DNA of 64,000 nt from Candidatus Ferrigenium bremense (GTDB lineage Bacteria; Pseudomonadota; Gammaproteobacteria; Burkholderiales; Gallionellaceae). A program made the translations under genes and the position numbers. The stretch spans positions 34,813 through 98,812 of the forward strand of contig JAGRPI010000013.1 in the NCBI GenBank assembly GCA_019449635.1, written 5' to 3'. Position 1 is the first letter of the stretch; every line of letters starts with the position of its first letter. Below are positions 31,923-40,634 of the stretch, piece after piece. Under the pieces are notes generated by a model that was not told where the DNA came from, ran no database searches, and was given only the letters and a program-made list of their open reading frames with translations.

Positions 31923-34826
31923 ATGCAGAGAATCTTCACCCCTGCCATCACCCTGCTGAACCGTCTGGGCTACACCAAGAAATTCACGCTGCTGTGGCTG
32001 ATATCCATGGTCGCGATCGCCGTGGTGGTATTCAGCCTGTTCGTCAATATCGAACGCATCATCCAACCCTCGCAGCGGCGGCTGGATGGCCTCGCGCTGA
32101 TCGAACCGATCGCCCGCACCATCCAGGCCCTGCAATTGCACCGCGGACTCTCGGCCGCACTCTTGGGCGGCAACGAGCCGTTGCGCGACCGGCATGCCGT
32201 CCAGGAAAAGGAAGCCACCAATACCATCCGGCTGATGGAAGAGGAACTCCCTGCCAATTTGACCGCGACCAAAAACTTCCAACACATCCTGACAGAGTGG
32301 ACGCGGCTGCAAAAGCAAGGGCTGAAGTGGACAGTGGCCGCGAACCTGGACGCACACACCCACCTGATCGAGCACATACAGTTCTTCGAACAACTGGTAG
32401 CCGACGAGCACCTGCTGGCCATAGATACGGATGTCGCCGCGTATTACCTGACCGACATCGCCACCAACCGGCTGATCCATGTGCTGGAACACCTCGGCCG
32501 CTTGCGCGCCCATGGCACGGGCGCGCTGACCAGAAAGCAGCTCACCGAAGACCAGCGGGTCGAACTGAAGGTCATGATGGCCGAACTGAACGACACACTC
32601 AGACATTTCAACCTCGGCATCGCCAGTGTCGGCCGCCACAATCCGTCCATACACGGCCAGCTCCAGGCGGTATCCCGGGATGTCGATAGTTCAGTCAGGC
32701 TGGTGACCGATCTTGTCACAACAGACATCCTCTCCGGCCGCCTTGCAACCTCACCGGAAGCCTTCCTGAATACCGCCACAACACAAATCGACCGGAGCTA
32801 TGAACAGCTGTACGGCACCCTCCTGCCGCTGGCCAGAAGACTGACCCAGGAGCATATCGACCGCGCACGACAGGAGATGATCACCACCATCGGCCTTTCC
32901 CTGCTGATGTTCCTGCTGGCTGTCTATCTGTCGGTCAGTTTCTACTACGCCATCATTGACAGCATCCGGTCGATTGCCAGTTCAGCGCGTGCCTTTGCCA
33001 AAGGCAACCTGAACATGCGCGTCAAGCTCGATACGCGCGATGAACTCAGTTTGGTAGCCGACAGCTTCAATGAAATGGCCGACGGGTTCAATGCCATGCT
33101 TAAAATACACCACGAAGATGAAGCACGCCTGCGCGCCACCATCGAGACCGCGATGGACGCCGTGGTACAAATGGATAACAAGGGAATCATCACCGGCTGG
33201 AACAGCCAGGCACAAAAGATTTTCGGCTGGACGCGCGAGGAAGTGGTCGGGCGGGCGCTGAGCGAAACCATCATCCCGCCCCAGTACCGCGAAGCGCACA
33301 CCCGCGGCCTGAAGTCCTTCCTGGCTTCCGGCAAGGGAAACATACTGAACTCGCGGGTCGAGTTCCTGGGGCTGCATCACGACGGCCACGAATTCCCCAT
33401 CGAATTGTCCATCACCGCGATCAACACGGCGGGCGAGCACGAGTTCAACGGCTTCATCCGCGACATCACCAAACAGAAGAAATCCGAGGAGCTGATCTGG
33501 AACCAGGCTAATTTCGACACCCTGACCGGTCTGCCCAACCGCCACATGTTCCACGATCGTCTGGCACAGGACATCAAGAAGGCACATCGCGCCGGCCTGA
33601 AAACGGCGCTGTTGTTCATCGATCTCGACAAGTTCAAGGAAGTCAACGACACGCTGGGACACAGCATGGGCGACATCCTGCTGAAGGAAGCGGCACGCCG
33701 CATCGGCGGCTGCGTGCGCGAGACCGACACCGTGTCGCGCCTCGGCGGCGACGAATTCACCGTCATCCTGGCGGAACTGGACGACACCGGCAGCGTCGAG
33801 CGGGTCGCCGAAAACATCCTGCAAAGCCTGGCTAAACCATTCCATCTGGGAGACGAAACGGCCTATATATCGGCCAGCATCGGCATCACGCTGCATCCCG
33901 TTGACGCGGATGATGCGGAAGACCTGCTCAAGAATGCCGACCAGGCGATGTACGCCGCCAAGAATGCGGGGCGCAACCGCTTCAGTTATTTCACGCAGTC
34001 CCTGCAACAGGCGGCGCAGACGCGGCTGCGCCTCACCAACGAATTGCGCGGCGCGCTGGCCGCCAATCAGTTCAGGATTCATTACCAGCCCATCGTGGAT
34101 CTGGCCAGCAGCCGCATCATCAAGGCGGAAGCGCTGATCCGCTGGCAGCACCCGAAACTCGGCATGGTCAGCCCTGCCGAATTCATCCCGCTGGCCGAAG
34201 AAACCGGCCTGATCGTCGGGATCGGCGACTGGGTATTCAAGGAATCGGCACGCCAACTTAAGCTGTGGAGGACGCTGTACAACGCCGGATTCCAGATCAG
34301 CGTGAACGTGTCGCCCGTCCAGTTCGGCACTGCCATCGGCAGTTCGTACAAGACCTGGTTCAGTTATTTGCAGGAACTGGAGTTGCCCGGCCAAGGCATG
34401 GTCATCGAAATCACCGAAGGATTGCTGCTGGATGCCGATGCCGGCGTTGCCGAGAAACTGCTCGAATTCCGCGATGCGGGCATCCAGGCGGCGATCGACG
34501 ATTTCGGCACCGGCTATTCGTCGCTGTCCTACCTGAAGAAGTTCGACATCGATTACCTGAAGATCGACCAGTCATTCGTGCGCGACCTGGAGACCGACCC
34601 GGACGACATGGCGCTCTCCGAGGCCATCATCGTCATGGCGCACAAGCTCGGCCTCAAGGTGATCGCCGAAGGGGTGGAAACGGAGGCGCAGCGCAAGCTG
34701 CTGACCGAGGCGTGTTGCGACTACGCGCAGGGCTACCTGTTCTCGCAGCCGGTGCCGGCCGAAGAATTCGAGAAGTTGCTGAAAGGCCAGTCGCAGGTCG
34801 GGTTAGCGCAGCGTAACCCGACATGA
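31923..34826 (+). CDS. membrane GGDEF-EAL protein with NIT-like input, HAMP and PAS
   Basis: A 967-residue c-di-GMP turnover protein. Order: TM1 (about 20-42), helical periplasmic domain with an LQLHRGLSAALL motif like the NIT sensor family, TM2 (about 320-345), HAMP, PAS (about 400-520), GGDEF and EAL. The GGDEF motif is intact (608-612) with an upstream inhibitory-site RETD; EAL is at 736-738 with DDFGTGYSSL downstream. Both activities may exist. The input domain is shared with the kinases at 40635 and 43112. The last ten residues (QVGLAQRNPT) and the stop come from a TAACCCGAC repeat unit. Substrate sensing (nitrate/nitrite) is only suggested by the domain resemblance. Confidence 0.93.
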   Translation: MQRIFTPAITLLNRLGYTKKFTLLWLISMVAIAVVVFSLFVNIERIIQPSQRRLDGLALIEPIARTIQALQLHRGLSAALLGGNEPLRDRHAVQEKEATNTIRLMEEELPANLTATKNFQHILTEWTRLQKQGLKWTVAANLDAHTHLIEHIQFFEQLVADEHLLAIDTDVAAYYLTDIATNRLIHVLEHLGRLRAHGTGALTRKQLTEDQRVELKVMMAELNDTLRHFNLGIASVGRHNPSIHGQLQAVSRDVDSSVRLVTDLVTTDILSGRLATSPEAFLNTATTQIDRSYEQLYGTLLPLARRLTQEHIDRARQEMITTIGLSLLMFLLAVYLSVSFYYAIIDSIRSIASSARAFAKGNLNMRVKLDTRDELSLVADSFNEMADGFNAMLKIHHEDEARLRATIETAMDAVVQMDNKGIITGWNSQAQKIFGWTREEVVGRALSETIIPPQYREAHTRGLKSFLASGKGNILNSRVEFLGLHHDGHEFPIELSITAINTAGEHEFNGFIRDITKQKKSEELIWNQANFDTLTGLPNRHMFHDRLAQDIKKAHRAGLKTALLFIDLDKFKEVNDTLGHSMGDILLKEAARRIGGCVRETDTVSRLGGDEFTVILAELDDTGSVERVAENILQSLAKPFHLGDETAYISASIGITLHPVDADDAEDLLKNADQAMYAAKNAGRNRFSYFTQSLQQAAQTRLRLTNELRGALAANQFRIHYQPIVDLASSRIIKAEALIRWQHPKLGMVSPAEFIPLAEETGLIVGIGDWVFKESARQLKLWRTLYNAGFQISVNVSPVQFGTAIGSSYKTWFSYLQELELPGQGMVIEITEGLLLDADAGVAEKLLEFRDAGIQAAIDDFGTGYSSLSYLKKFDIDYLKIDQSFVRDLETDPDDMALSEAIIVMAHKLGLKVIAEGVETEAQRKLLTEACCDYAQGYLFSQPVPAEEFEKLLKGQSQVGLAQRNPT
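34795..34824. repeat. single REP unit at the 3' end of the GGDEF-EAL gene
   Basis: AGGTCGGGTTAGCG-CAG-CGTAACCCGACAT: one palindromic unit read in frame to the end of the gene; the TGA stop follows in the next two bases. Confidence 0.75.
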
Positions 34827-34921
34827 TGCATTTGGCTCCGGCTTGTGATGAACCCGCATAAGAACTGAAGAACCCTGAAACGGCACCCGCCGCTGCCGTT
34901 GACCAAACCCATGGAGGTATC

Positions 34922-36730
34922 ATGCCGGAACGTACGTTATTGCTGGTAGACGATGAGGAAAGCATTACCTCCGCCCTGGCGCGACTGCTGCGCGGGAACG
35001 ACTATAAAATTTTGAAAGCCAGTAGTGGCGCAGCGGGGCTGGAGTTGCTGTCCAAACATGAGGTCGGCGTGATCATTTCCGACCAGCGCATGCCCGGAAT
35101 GACCGGCGTGGAGTTCTTCAGCCGGGTAAAAGAACTTTATCCGAAAACGGTACGCATGATACTCAGCGGTTATGCCGACCTCGACTCCGTAACGGATGCC
35201 ATCAACCGCGGTGCGATATACAAATTCATCACCAAACCGTGGGACGACGCGACACTGTCCGCCAACGTGATCGAGGCGTTCGAGCACCACGAACTGATGC
35301 AGAAGAAAGAGCGACTGCTTGAGGACATCCAGTCCGCGAACGAAACGCTGGCGCGCCTGAACGGGGAGCTGGCGACGCTGGTAGAGCGAAAAGACGATCA
35401 GATCGAACGCGTCACCTATTACGACACACTGACCGGCCTGCCCAATCGCCAGTTGTTCCTCGATCGCCTGACCCAGGAACTGGCGCATGCCCAGCGCGAC
35501 AATCGCCTGGTGGCGGCCATGTCCGTCAATCTGGACCGCTTCAAGCAGGTCAATGACTCATTCGGCCACCCCGTGGGAGACCAGTTGCTCCAGGCGGCGG
35601 CAGAAAGGCTGAAAAGCCATGTGCGCGCGGGCGATACCGCGGCACGCACGGGCGGGGACGATTTTTGTTTCGTGCTGACCGGCGTGAAGGCCGCCCACCA
35701 TGCCGGAGAGATCGCGCAGAAGATTCTCGATTCATTTGCGCGCAATCCCATCCTTGTAAGCGGCAGGGAAGTTTTTGTCACGGCCAGCATCGGGATCAGC
35801 ATCTATCCGTTCGACGGGGTGAATGCAGCCACGCTGGCCAGGAATGCGGATGCGGCGCTGCATCATGCCAAGCGCGAGGGACGCAACAACTTTCAGTATT
35901 ATGCCGCGCAAATGAATGCCACGGCATGGCAGCGTTTGACGCTGGAAACCGAGCTGCGCCGGGCACTGGAACACGAAGAATTCAGGCTTCATTACCAGCC
36001 CAAGATTGATCTTGCCGACGGCAAGATCACCGGCATGGAGGCGCTGTTGCGCTGGCAAAGCGCGGAGCGCGGCCTGGTGCCGCCCGCCGAGTTCATCCCG
36101 TTGCTGGAAGAAACCGGGCTCATCCTGCCGGTCGGGGAATGGGTCCTGCGTACAGCCTGCAAACAGGTGCATGCGTGGCAGGCTGCCGGTTTGCAGGGCA
36201 TCGGCATCGCAGTCAACCTGTCGATGCTGCAATTCAGGCAAGCGGATTTTGCCGGCATGGTTCTCGGCATCCTGAAGGAAAACCATCTGAAGCCGGAATT
36301 GGGGACGATAGAACTGGAGCTGACCGAAAGCCTGCTCATGAACAACGCGGACCGGACAATTGCCACATTGGATGCGCTGCATGAAAAGGGGGTGAAATTT
36401 TCCATTGACGATTTCGGCACCGGCTATTCAAGCATGAGCTATTTGAAGCGCCTGCCGATAAGCAGCCTCAAAATCGACCAATCCTTCGTGCGCGATCTCG
36501 CAAATGGCGGCGATGATGCGAAAATCGTGGCTGCCATCGTCGCCCTGGGGCGCAGCCTTGATCTGAAGGTCATTGCGGAAGGAGTGGAAACCACGGAGCA
36601 GCTTGACTGCCTGCGGAAAATGAAATGCGATGAAGTGCAAGGCTATTTATTCAGCCGGCCGGTTCCCGCTGAAAAAATGACGCAACTGCTGCAAAACGGT
36701 GAAGGCATGAATCTGGTTTGGGGGGCATGA
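34922..36730 (+). CDS. response regulator with GGDEF-EAL output
   Basis: A 602-residue protein: receiver (1-125, phospho-acceptor Asp54 in ISDQRMPGMTG), a short coiled coil, GGDEF-like domain with the variant GGDDF (244-248) and inhibitory-site RAGD, then EAL (373-375) with DDFGTGYSSM. The Glu-to-Asp change in the fourth position may weaken cyclase activity, so it could act mainly as a phosphodiesterase. The receiver type (GAIYKFITKPW) is shared with the next gene, the HD-GYP protein and the receiver-ATPase, suggesting common kinases. It overlaps the next gene by four bases (ATGA). GGAGGTATC precedes the ATG. Confidence 0.93.
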   Translation: MPERTLLLVDDEESITSALARLLRGNDYKILKASSGAAGLELLSKHEVGVIISDQRMPGMTGVEFFSRVKELYPKTVRMILSGYADLDSVTDAINRGAIYKFITKPWDDATLSANVIEAFEHHELMQKKERLLEDIQSANETLARLNGELATLVERKDDQIERVTYYDTLTGLPNRQLFLDRLTQELAHAQRDNRLVAAMSVNLDRFKQVNDSFGHPVGDQLLQAAAERLKSHVRAGDTAARTGGDDFCFVLTGVKAAHHAGEIAQKILDSFARNPILVSGREVFVTASIGISIYPFDGVNAATLARNADAALHHAKREGRNNFQYYAAQMNATAWQRLTLETELRRALEHEEFRLHYQPKIDLADGKITGMEALLRWQSAERGLVPPAEFIPLLEETGLILPVGEWVLRTACKQVHAWQAAGLQGIGIAVNLSMLQFRQADFAGMVLGILKENHLKPELGTIELELTESLLMNNADRTIATLDALHEKGVKFSIDDFGTGYSSMSYLKRLPISSLKIDQSFVRDLANGGDDAKIVAAIVALGRSLDLKVIAEGVETTEQLDCLRKMKCDEVQGYLFSRPVPAEKMTQLLQNGEGMNLVWGA

Positions 36731-37545
36731 TGGAACGCACGCTATTGCTGGTTGACGACGAAGAGAATATCGTTTCCGCCCTGGTGCGGCTGCTGCGCCG
36801 CGATGGCTACCGGATACTGAGAGCCAACAGCGGCATGCAGGGTCTGGAATTGCTGGCGCAGAACGAGGTCGGCGTGATCATTTCCGACCAGCGCATGCCG
36901 GGGATGACCGGTGCGGAATTTCTGAGCCAGGTAAAGGAGCTTTATCCGGATACCGTGCGCATCATGCTGAGCGGTTATACCGAACTTAATTCGGTGACGG
37001 ACGCCATCAACCGCGGCGCCATCTACAAATTCCTTACCAAGCCATGGGAGGACGACCTGCTGCGCGCCAATGTGGATGAGGCCTTCCACCGTTATGAACT
37101 GAAAATGGAAAACGCCCGGCTGAACCGGGAAATCCGGGAGACGAACGAGAAATTACAGCGTGCCAACCTGGAGCTGGAAGAACGCATGGAGAAAAAAAGC
37201 GGTGAAGCCATGCGCAGCCTGAATGTGCTGCGGGTATCGCAGGAAGTGCTGGAACATTTGCCGGTGGCGGTAGTCGGCCTCGGGGAGGACGGCATGATCG
37301 CCATTGCAAATCAAATGGCGCACCAACTGTTCGGCGCAGGCGGACGGATGCTGCTGGGCGAAGCGGCGGATGAAATCATCCCGGCAGAATTGTTGAGCGG
37401 CATTTCAGGCGAGATGCATCCCCAAGAGGAAGGCAAAAAGCTGTGCCTTGCGGATGGCCGGAAATTTAGCTGCTGGTGCAATGCCACGGGAGAATTTTCC
37501 CTGTCGAAGGGTGTGATCCTGGCCTGTGTGCCCGACCATCATTGA
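36727..37545 (+). CDS. response regulator with PAS-like C-terminal domain
   Basis: A 272-residue protein. The receiver (1-125, Asp54) is a close paralogue of that of the preceding gene. A coiled coil (about 125-165, ENARLNREIRETNEKLQ) leads to a PAS-like module (LPVAVVGLGEDGMIAIANQ) and ends without a catalytic output. It may relay by protein interaction. The ATG at 36727 overlaps the previous stop; a second ATG follows directly. A T-C-rich repeat spacer follows the stop. Confidence 0.85.
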   Translation: MMERTLLLVDDEENIVSALVRLLRRDGYRILRANSGMQGLELLAQNEVGVIISDQRMPGMTGAEFLSQVKELYPDTVRIMLSGYTELNSVTDAINRGAIYKFLTKPWEDDLLRANVDEAFHRYELKMENARLNREIRETNEKLQRANLELEERMEKKSGEAMRSLNVLRVSQEVLEHLPVAVVGLGEDGMIAIANQMAHQLFGAGGRMLLGEAADEIIPAELLSGISGEMHPQEEGKKLCLADGRKFSCWCNATGEFSLSKGVILACVPDHH

Positions 37546-37599
37546 ACCCCATAGGGAGTTGGAAATTCCTAGAATGCCGTTAATCCATCTCCAATATTC

Positions 37600-37680
37600 A
37601 CCCCATCCCACTCCCAGCCTTTCCCTTGAAGGGGGAGGGGCCATGTTCCCTCCCCTTCAGGGGGAGGGTCAGGGTGGGGG
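37600..37680. repeat. CTCCCCTT repeat pair in the spacer before the HDOD gene
   Basis: CCTTGAAGGGGGAGGGG and CCCTCCCCTTCAGGGGGAGGG face each other, followed by a GGTCAGGGTGGGGGTGGGT tract. Same family as the inserts in addA. Confidence 0.65.
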
Positions 37681-37730
37681 TGGGTCGGTTTTTGATTTTA
37701 TGTGACGAAACTTATGTGCGGTATTTTAGG

Positions 37731-37859
37731 GGAACACTGAATAAGCTCGTTCGCCCTGAGCCTGTCGAAGGGTGGGCTTTGAAACTTATTGATTGCACAC
37801 CGTCTCCCGTTCATGGTTCGACAGGCTCACCACGAACGGAAGACTTGTTCAGCGTTTCC
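37731..37859. mobile_element. 129-bp MITE-like element, copy 1
   Basis: Ends GGAACACTGAATAAG and (inverse) GGAAACGCTGAACAAG are imperfect terminal inverted repeats. Inside are facing CGTTCGCCCTGAGCCTGTCG and CGACAGGCTCACCACGAACG cores. A second copy lies at 52017-52203, disrupted by another repeat. It has no coding capacity. With the unit above it fills the 374-base gap 37546-37919; no gene is seen there. Confidence 0.65.
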
Positions 37860-37919
37860 TTAGTAAAGTAAATTCCTGTCTCCTTAACTGTTTTTATCAT
37901 CAGGACGAAAAGAATAGCG

Positions 37920-38753
37920 ATGCCTGCCGTAACGACCAAAGACGAAATTCTTGCCAGGCTGCATCAACTGCCTGCGATACCAGCAGTGGTGCAGGAGGTG
38001 ATCGCCAGCTTCAGGAACCCCGATCTGGACAGCGCCGCATTGGCGCGCAAGATTGCGCAGGATCAGGGCCTGAGCGCCAAGGTGCTGCGCGTGGCGAACT
38101 CCACGTTTTACGGCTTGCCGCGCAAGGTCGGTTCGGTGCAGGATGCGGTGACGGTGATCGGCATCAACAGTGTGCGTTCGCTGGCATTGTCAGCCGGTTT
38201 CGTGCATGCCTTCCCGCCGGCTGCGCACGGCCTGTTCGACCGCACCGCATTCTGGAAGCGCAGCTTCCGCGTGGCGGGTTACGCCAAGGCGCTGGCGCAA
38301 TGCCTGCGGCAGGATCAGCAAACGGCCTTCACCGCAGGCATGTTTTACGATATCGGCGAACTGGTGCTGGATATCTGCATCCCGGAACAGTTTGCCGGCA
38401 TGCTGGAACGGCAGAAAGCTGCGGGGCTGGACCTCATCGGGATCGAACAATCCGAACTTGGCTGCGACCATGCGCTGATCGGTGCCGAAATGGCCAGGCG
38501 CTGGAATTTCCCGCCGGAAATAGAACACGCCATCCGTTACTGGCGCACGCCGGAGCATGAACCGTTCGAGCCGGTTACCGGCATGGTGCACGCGGCGGCG
38601 CTGCTCGAAAGCGGGCTGCGCGGCGAGGAGTTGATGGCGCGGTTGCCGGCGATGCTGCGCGGCCATTTGAAGATAAGCTGGGAACGCATCGAGGCTTGCC
38701 TGCCGGAACCGGATCAGCTCGACGCCGGGGCCAATCTGATGCTGGCAACGTAG
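37920..38753 (+). CDS. HDOD domain protein
   Basis: A 277-residue HDOD protein (HD-related output domain without the HD metal-binding residues). Family blocks: LPAIPAVVQEVIASF at the start, IAQDQGLSAKVLRVANS, the FYDIGELVLDI segment in place of the HD motif, and HALIGAEMARRWNFPPEI. HDOD proteins act as adaptors in type IV pilus, motility and c-di-GMP signalling. No receiver or GGDEF is fused. It begins the second half of the signalling cluster and is 16 bases before the next kinase gene, so probably co-transcribed. Confidence 0.9.
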   Translation: MPAVTTKDEILARLHQLPAIPAVVQEVIASFRNPDLDSAALARKIAQDQGLSAKVLRVANSTFYGLPRKVGSVQDAVTVIGINSVRSLALSAGFVHAFPPAAHGLFDRTAFWKRSFRVAGYAKALAQCLRQDQQTAFTAGMFYDIGELVLDICIPEQFAGMLERQKAAGLDLIGIEQSELGCDHALIGAEMARRWNFPPEIEHAIRYWRTPEHEPFEPVTGMVHAAALLESGLRGEELMARLPAMLRGHLKISWERIEACLPEPDQLDAGANLMLAT

Positions 38754-38769
38754 GGTAAAAGGAGAATAT

Positions 38770-40626
38770 GTGTCATTAGAGATAGGCAAGCTTTCCTGGA
38801 TTTACGACCTGTATCTCCTCGGCCAGAACGCGGCACAGGCGCGGGAGGATACTGCGGGTATTTACCAGCAGATTCTGGAGCATATAGTGGCCGGTTTTAA
38901 TGCCAAAAGCGGCTCCCTTGCATTGCTGGACCATAGCAATGGCAATTTGACCATCGTTGCCGGCATCGACTTGCCGGACGGTGTAATCGGCAAGCGGGTG
39001 AATATGGGCGATGGCGTGCTCGGTTGGGTGGTGCAGAAAGGCGATGCGCTGTTGCTGAACGGCGATGTTTCCAGTGACCCGCGCTTTCAGTTACAGTGCA
39101 AGGAAGGCGGCAGACTGGCAACCAGCTCGGCCATTTGCTGGCCGTTGAAAATCGAAAACCGCACCATCGGCGGCATCAGCGTGAGCCGCTCCATCAGCGG
39201 GGTGGTCAGCATGAACCGCCCCGATGACATGTCGCCATTTACCGAAGCCGACTTAAAGCAGGGCTCAGCCATACTGAACATGGTCAGCCTGGTATTGATC
39301 AACATGCAGTTGCTCATCGACCAAAGGCGGCGATACGAAGAGTTGCGGCAATTCAAGGAGGTGCTCGACCATACGCAGGAAATGGTATTCATCCTCGACC
39401 CGGACACATTCCACCCGCTTTACCTGAACCAGAGCGTCGCAAACGAATTGGGCTTCACCCAGGGCGAATTGCTGCAAATGGATTCGGCAAAAATCGAGCT
39501 GTTGATGCCCTATCTACTAACCGGCGACCTGATCGAATCGTTGCATGCGCGAGAAAGGGAAAGCATCAGCCTGAATACAACATGGAGACGCAAGGATGGC
39601 AGCGAGCTCCCTGTTGAACTGTCCTTGCGGATAGAGCGGAATAACGGCGAAAAAGGCGCGCTGGTTGCAATTGTCCGGAACATCAACGGGCGCAAAGCAG
39701 CCTATGAAGAGCAACGCAAGCGATACGTGGAGATGCAGAAGCTGAACGCAAAACTGGAAGATACGCACAACCTCATGCTGCAATCGGAGAAGATGGCATC
39801 GATCGGCCAACTGGCGGCGGGTGTGGCGCACGAGATCAACAACCCGATCGGCTATGTGTATTCCAACCTCGGCACGCTGGAGAAATACGTGCAGGATGCC
39901 TTTGGCATGATCGAGCAATACGAGCAGGCCGAGAACGCGATCGGTAACGAAGCGGTACGGGCGCGGCTCAAGGCGGCGCGGGAAAAGCTGGACATCGAGT
40001 TCCTCAAGGAAGACCTGCGCGCATTGATGAATGAATCGAAGGACGGCATCACGCGCGTCAAGAAGATCGTGCAGAACCTCAAGGATTTCTCCCATGTCGA
40101 TGCCTCGGACGAATGGCATTTCGCCGATCTGCATAACGGGCTGGACAGCACGCTGAACATCGTCAGCAACGAGATCAAGTACAAGGCGGACGTGGTCAGG
40201 GAATACGGCGACATCCCGGAGGTGGAGTGCCTGTCCTCGCAGCTCAACCAGGTATTCATGAACCTGCTGGTCAACGCCGCGCATGCGATAGAGGAACGCG
40301 GCACAATCACGGTGCGCACCGGCAGCAAGGGTGATGAAGTCTGGGTGGAAGTGGCGGACACCGGCAAGGGCATCGCGCCCGAGCATCTCAAGAAGATCTT
40401 CGACCCGTTCTTCACCACCAAGCCGGTCGGCAAGGGGACGGGGTTGGGCTTGTCGCTGTCCTATGGCATCATCCAGAAGCATCACGGGCGTATCGAGGTC
40501 GAGAGCGAACCCGGCAAGGGCACGACGTTCAGGGTGTGGCTGCCGGTGAAGCACACCGATAATCCTCCGCCCGGCCCGACCGAAGACAGCGCATTGCTGC
40601 CCGGCGTACAGGACTTTCCCATCTAG
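38770..40626 (+). CDS. cytosolic GAF-PAS histidine kinase
   Basis: A 618-residue soluble kinase: GAF (about 20-170), PAS (about 195-310), coiled coil, then HisKA-like and HATPase. The phospho-acceptor His354 is in [19 protein letters not shown], the NtrB-like DHp type; N box [16 protein letters not shown] box [11 protein letters not shown]. The start is GTG at 38770 with AAAGGAGA upstream; the overlapping ATG would stop after three codons. The catalytic half is almost identical to those of the next two genes, while the sensor half is unrelated. The C-terminal tail is proline-rich. Confidence 0.92.
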   Translation: MSLEIGKLSWIYDLYLLGQNAAQAREDTAGIYQQILEHIVAGFNAKSGSLALLDHSNGNLTIVAGIDLPDGVIGKRVNMGDGVLGWVVQKGDALLLNGDVSSDPRFQLQCKEGGRLATSSAICWPLKIENRTIGGISVSRSISGVVSMNRPDDMSPFTEADLKQGSAILNMVSLVLINMQLLIDQRRRYEELRQFKEVLDHTQEMVFILDPDTFHPLYLNQSVANELGFTQGELLQMDSAKIELLMPYLLTGDLIESLHARERESISLNTTWRRKDGSELPVELSLRIERNNGEKGALVAIVRNINGRKAAYEEQRKRYVEMQKLNAKLEDTHNLMLQSEKMASIGQLAAGVAHEINNPIGYVYSNLGTLEKYVQDAFGMIEQYEQAENAIGNEAVRARLKAAREKLDIEFLKEDLRALMNESKDGITRVKKIVQNLKDFSHVDASDEWHFADLHNGLDSTLNIVSNEIKYKADVVREYGDIPEVECLSSQLNQVFMNLLVNAAHAIEERGTITVRTGSKGDEVWVEVADTGKGIAPEHLKKIFDPFFTTKPVGKGTGLGLSLSYGIIQKHHGRIEVESEPGKGTTFRVWLPVKHTDNPPPGPTEDSALLPGVQDFPI

Positions 40627-40634
40627 GCCATAAC

